From Streptomyces sp. CB02414 (GTDB taxonomy: Bacteria > Actinomycetota > Actinomycetes > Streptomycetales > Streptomycetaceae), in contig NZ_LIPF01000001.1 of NCBI RefSeq assembly GCF_001905385.1, forward strand, positions 362,765-426,764: a stretch of DNA of 64,000 nucleotides. Reading direction: 5' to 3'. Positions 60,575-64,000 of this stretch are shown piece by piece; the stretch's first letter is position 1; each line of letters starts with the position of its first letter. A program made the position numbers and the translations under genes. The notes beneath the pieces are model-generated. The model saw only the letters and a list, made by a program, of their open reading frames with translations, ran no database searches and was not told where the DNA came from.

Positions 60575-63500
60575 TCAGACCTGGGCCGGCTCCGGTTCCT
60601 CCGAGGGCTTCGGCTGCTCGGGCAGGCCCTTCTTCGCCGCCCGCTTCTTCGCGCGCCGCTCCTTGCGGAGCTCCAGCATCGCGTAGAGCGTCGGGACGAG
60701 GAGCAGCGTCAGCAGCGTCGAGGTGATCAGACCGCCGATCACCACCACCGCGAGCGGCTGGGCGATGAAGCCGCCCTCGCCGGTGACGCCCAGCGCCATC
60801 GGGAGGAGGGCGAAGATCGTCGCCATCGCCGTCATGAGGATCGGGCGCAGGCGGTGCCGGCCACCCTCGATCACGGCCTCCACGACGCCGTAGCCCTGCC
60901 TCCGGTACTGGTTGATCAGGTCGATCAGCACGATCGCGTTGGTGACCACGATGCCGATCAGCATCAGCATGCCGATCATCGCCGGGACGCCCATCGGGGT
61001 GCCGGTGGCGAGCAGCAGGCCGATCGCGCCGGTCGCCGCGAACGGGACGGACACCAGCAGGATCAGCGGCTGGGCCAGCGACCGGAAGGTGCCGACCAGC
61101 AGCATGAACACGATCGCGATCGCCGCGAGCATGGCCAGGCCCAGGTTGACGAACGCCTCGTCCTGGTCGGCGGTGACGCCGCCGATCTCGGCCGTGGCGC
61201 CGGCCGGCAGGTCCAGCCCGTTGATCCTCGACTGGAGTTCCGTGCCCACCGCGCCGGTGTTGTCGCCGGTCGGCTTGGCGGTGATGGTCGCCGCGCGCTG
61301 CCCGTCGATGCGGGTCATCGAGACCGGGCCGTCCACGAGCTGCACCGTGGCGATGTCACCCAGCTTGACCGGGCCGAGGTTCAGGGCCTTCAGCTCGGCC
61401 ATCGTCGTGGCCGGCTGAGCGGAGCGGATGACGACGTCGCGCTCGGTGTCGTCCAGCGTCGCCTTGGCGGCCGGGGTGCCGCGCACCGCCTGGGCGACGG
61501 CCGCGCCGAGCGTCTGGTCGTTGAAGCCGGCCTCGGCGGCACGCGCGTTGGCCTTGACCGAGATGCGCGGCACGCTCTGCGCCAGGTCGCTGGTGACGTC
61601 GGTGACGTCGTCGAGCCCGGCGACGGTCTTGCGGACCTCCTCGGACGCCTCGCGCAGCACGTCCGCGTCGGCGGCCTTCACGACGACGCTCAGGTCCTGG
61701 GAGGCGAAGCCGTCACCGGCGGCGACGGTGGTGGTGCCGATGCCGTCGAGCTTCGCGAGCCCGTCCTCGAGGTGGTCCTGGACGTCCTCGGCGTCGGCCG
61801 AGTCCTCCAGCATGATCTGGTACGAGGCCTGATTGGTGTCCGTGCCGCCGCCGAAGGCGGCCATGAAGCCGGACGAGCCGATGGTGACCTGGAAGTCCTT
61901 GACGCCCTCGGTGTCGCCGAGCAGCTTCTCGACCTTCTCGGCCTGCGCGTTCGTCGCGCCCAGGCTGGTGCCGGGCTCCAGCTCCTGCTTGATGCTGAGG
62001 ACCTTCTGCTCGCCCTGGTCGAAGAAGTTGGTCTTCAGCAGCGGCGCCATGCCGAACGTGCCGAGCAGCACGACGACCGCGATGGCCAGGCTGGTGACGC
62101 GGCGGCGGGTGGCGAAGCGCAGGACGGGGACGTAGAAGCGCTGGAGGCGGCTCCTGGCCTCCTTCTCCTCGGCCAGGCGGCGGGCCTCGACCGCGTCCTC
62201 GGGGGTGCCCTTCGGCGGGCGCAGGAACCAGTACGACAGCACCGGGACGACCGTGAGCGACACCAGCAGGGAGGCCAGCAGCGCCGCGGTGACGGTCAGG
62301 CTGAAGGAGCCGAACAGCTCGCCGACCATGCCGCCGACCAGACCGATCGGCAGGAAGACGGCGACCGTGGTGAGCGTCGAGGAGGTGACCGCGCCGGCGA
62401 CCTCGCGGACGGCCTTGAGGATGGCCTCCTGGCGCTCCTCGCCGTAGCCGAGGTGCCGCTTGACGTTCTCCAGGACCACGATCGAGTCGTCGACGACCCG
62501 GCCGATGGCGATGGTGAGCGCGCCCAGGGTCAGCATGTTCAGCGACAGGTCGCGCGTCCACAGCACGATCAGCGCCAGCACCACCGACAGCGGGATGGAG
62601 ACCGCGGTGACCAGGGTGGAGCGGATGGACGCCAGGAAGACCAGGATGATCACGACGGCGAAGACCAGACCGAGGGCGCCCTCGGTGGTCAGGCCCTCGA
62701 TGGCCTTGGAGACCGCCGGGCCCTGATCGCTGACGACGGTGAGCGTCGCGCCGGAACCGAGCTGCTCGCGCAGTTCGGGCAGCTTGTCCTCGACGGCGTC
62801 GGAGATGGCGACCGCGCTGCCGTCGTGGTCCATGGTGACGGCGACGGCCAGGCTCGGCTCGCCGTTGGTGCGGGTGAGGGAGTCGGCCTTGGCCTCCTCC
62901 TCCTCGACGGTGGCGACGTCGGCGAGACGGACGGGCTTGTCGACGCCCTCGCCGGTGACCATGAGGTCCTGGATCTGCTTCAGCGATGTGTAGCCGCCCC
63001 CGACCTGCACGGTGCGGTTGGCGCCGGCCTCGTCGAAGGAGCCCGCCGGGACGGTCGCGCCGCCGGCCTGGAGGGACTGGGCGAGGGCCTGCGGGGTGAC
63101 GCCGGCCCTGGCGAGCTTCGCCGGGTCCGGGGTGACGGTGACCTGGACGTCGCGGACGCCGTCGACCATCACCTGGGCGACGCCGTCGATGTCCTTCAGT
63201 TCGGTGACGACCGTCTTGTCGAGCTGGTCGGCCAGGGCCTGCTGGTCCTTGTCCGAGGTGACGGCGAGGACGACGGTCGGGATGTCGTCCGTCGAGCCGG
63301 AGACGACCTGCGGGTCCACGTCGTCCGGGAGCTGGGCGCGGGCCCGGTTGACGGCCTGCTGGACGTCGGCGACGAGCTGCTGGGTGCCGTTGCCGTAGTC
63401 GAAGGACGCCATGATGACGGCGTTGCCCTCACTGGCCGTCGCGGTGATGCCGGAGATCCCGTCGACCGCTTCGAGGCTGTCCTCGATCGGCTCGACGACC

Positions 63501-63688
63501 TGCTTCTCGACCACGTCCGGCGAGGCGCCCTGGTACGGCGCGAGCACGGAGACCATGGGCAGTTCGATGGTGGGCAGCAGCTGCTGCTTGAGCTGGGGGA
63601 TGGCGATCGCGCCGAAGACGAGCGCGACGATCGACATCAGGCCTATCAGGGCCCTTTGCGCGAGGCTGAATCTCGACAGCCAGGACAT
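60575..63688 (-). CDS. RND (HAE1/AcrB-type) efflux permease
   Basis: A 1037-aa, 12-TM exporter with two large periplasmic-type loops. AcrB-like landmarks are LAQRALIGLMSIVALVFG, VVDDSIVVLENVKRH (proton-relay Asp pair) and LMLIGIVVTNAIVLIDLINQYRR. No adaptor (HlyD-like) or outer-membrane partner is present, as expected in a Gram-positive. Substrate unknown (drug or lipid). It is in the same orientation as a LuxR-type regulator gene upstream, likely its controller. Confidence 0.9.
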   Translation of the reverse strand: MSWLSRFSLAQRALIGLMSIVALVFGAIAIPQLKQQLLPTIELPMVSVLAPYQGASPDVVEKQVVEPIEDSLEAVDGISGITATASEGNAVIMASFDYGNGTQQLVADVQQAVNRARAQLPDDVDPQVVSGSTDDIPTVVLAVTSDKDQQALADQLDKTVVTELKDIDGVAQVMVDGVRDVQVTVTPDPAKLARAGVTPQALAQSLQAGGATVPAGSFDEAGANRTVQVGGGYTSLKQIQDLMVTGEGVDKPVRLADVATVEEEEAKADSLTRTNGEPSLAVAVTMDHDGSAVAISDAVEDKLPELREQLGSGATLTVVSDQGPAVSKAIEGLTTEGALGLVFAVVIILVFLASIRSTLVTAVSIPLSVVLALIVLWTRDLSLNMLTLGALTIAIGRVVDDSIVVLENVKRHLGYGEERQEAILKAVREVAGAVTSSTLTTVAVFLPIGLVGGMVGELFGSFSLTVTAALLASLLVSLTVVPVLSYWFLRPPKGTPEDAVEARRLAEEKEARSRLQRFYVPVLRFATRRRVTSLAIAVVVLLGTFGMAPLLKTNFFDQGEQKVLSIKQELEPGTSLGATNAQAEKVEKLLGDTEGVKDFQVTIGSSGFMAAFGGGTDTNQASYQIMLEDSADAEDVQDHLEDGLAKLDGIGTTTVAAGDGFASQDLSVVVKAADADVLREASEEVRKTVAGLDDVTDVTSDLAQSVPRISVKANARAAEAGFNDQTLGAAVAQAVRGTPAAKATLDDTERDVVIRSAQPATTMAELKALNLGPVKLGDIATVQLVDGPVSMTRIDGQRAATITAKPTGDNTGAVGTELQSRINGLDLPAGATAEIGGVTADQDEAFVNLGLAMLAAIAIVFMLLVGTFRSLAQPLILLVSVPFAATGAIGLLLATGTPMGVPAMIGMLMLIGIVVTNAIVLIDLINQYRRQGYGVVEAVIEGGRHRLRPILMTAMATIFALLPMALGVTGEGGFIAQPLAVVVIGGLITSTLLTLLLVPTLYAMLELRKERRAKKRAAKKGLPEQPKPSEEPEPAQV

Positions 63689-63844
63689 GGATCAGGGTCT
63701 CTCTTCTGTGGCCGAGCGGTGGGGACGGGGCACATCGGTACGCCCACCCCAACACCCTGGTCCATGGGTGACCCCGGTTCCCTAGGTCCCAGGTCCATTT
63801 CCTTATCCCGCGCCTACTCCGGCCGCAGTACGCCCGGCTCCGGG

Positions 63845-64000
63845 TCACTCCACCCTTGGACGTACCAGCCCTGACTCGTAGGCGATGACGACGAGCTGGG
63901 CGCGGTCGCGGGCGCCCAGTTTGGCCATCGCCCGGTTCACGTGCGTCTTCACGGTGAGCGGGCTGACCTCCAGCCGCTCGGCGATCTCGTCGTTGGACAG
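63845..64000 (-). CDS. LuxR/NarL-family response regulator, 3' end only
   Basis: The window edge truncates this gene: the last 51 codons encode the LuxR helix-turn-helix (LSNDEIAERLEVSPLTVKTH, then VNRAMAKLGARDRAQLVVIAYESGLV) and a stop at 63845. The receiver domain lies beyond position 64000. Located 156 bases upstream of the RND gene on the same strand; probably part of a two-component pair controlling it. Confidence 0.85.
   Translation of the reverse strand: MSNDEIAERLEVSPLTVKTHVNRAMAKLGARDRAQLVVIAYESGLVRPRVE

Overview
The window is chromosomal DNA from a Streptomyces or very close relative. It has very high GC with strong third-position GC bias, many GTG and some TTG starts, and short intergenic gaps. 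It carries Streptomyces-type genes: class II DAHP synthase, a fused TrpE-TrpG enzyme with a Trp-Trp-Trp leader, ROK glucokinase, actinobacterial qcrCAB/ctaCDEF, and SAM-IV and TPP riboswitches. Gene order matches, from memory, the S. coelicolor region around SCO2105-SCO2166. I see no prophage, insertion sequence, CRISPR array, tRNA or rRNA.

Layout. 0-2.4 kb: a TPP riboswitch drives thiO-thiS-thiG. 2.5-7.2 kb: PASTA Ser/Thr kinase, endonuclease IV, a molybdopterin oxidoreductase, then bacterioferritin and its ferredoxin end to end with separate operators. 7.2-12.8 kb: aroH, a trp attenuator plus trpEG, an LdhA-type dehydrogenase and a phosphofructokinase with PPi-type donor residues. 12.9-19.7 kb: a MacRS-like two-component pair, PlsC-type acyltransferase, esterase, EEP nuclease and glkA. 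19.8-28.4 kb: a non-canonical ArsA-like ATPase, an SRPBCC protein, a phosphoesterase, an acyl-CoA ligase, and PimB'-like and GT87 mannosyltransferases facing away from each other. 28.4-34 kb: a HEXXH lipoprotein, two paralogous NlpC/P60 hydrolases, a NYN protein, a rhomboid protease and a RAM-domain protein.

34-39.3 kb is the most system-like part: a small secreted acidic protein, a histidine kinase, an OmpR-type regulator, an SLC13-type permease and glycerate kinase, all on one strand. A 28-nt motif (20 of 28 identical) lies both upstream of the regulatory genes and upstream of the permease, which suggests an autoregulated organic-acid (possibly glycerate) sensing and uptake unit. 39-42 kb: a SAM-IV riboswitch controls a class V aminotransferase of unknown role, and trpD follows. 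42-51.5 kb: the respiratory supercomplex genes (ctaE-qcrC-qcrA-qcrB and ctaC-ctaD-ctaF), a degenerate receiver protein and an L,D-transpeptidase. 51.8-64 kb: a cysteine desulfurase-TusA fusion, adenosine kinase, erpA, nadA, a DUF4246 protein, a SUKH-like protein, an RND exporter and the truncated end of a LuxR-type regulator.

Five copies of a REP-like intergenic repeat, in long and short forms, are scattered through the window. Much of the gene content (class II DAHP synthase, plsC, GT87, ArsA-like, SRPBCC, fadD, pimB', NlpC/P60, trpD, ctaE-qcrCAB, ctaF/ctaC, adoK, erpA, glycerate kinase) recalls the Rv2176-Rv2205c region of Mycobacterium tuberculosis, so this looks like an ancient actinobacterial neighbourhood. 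Functional calls rest on reading motifs by eye. No database search was run.
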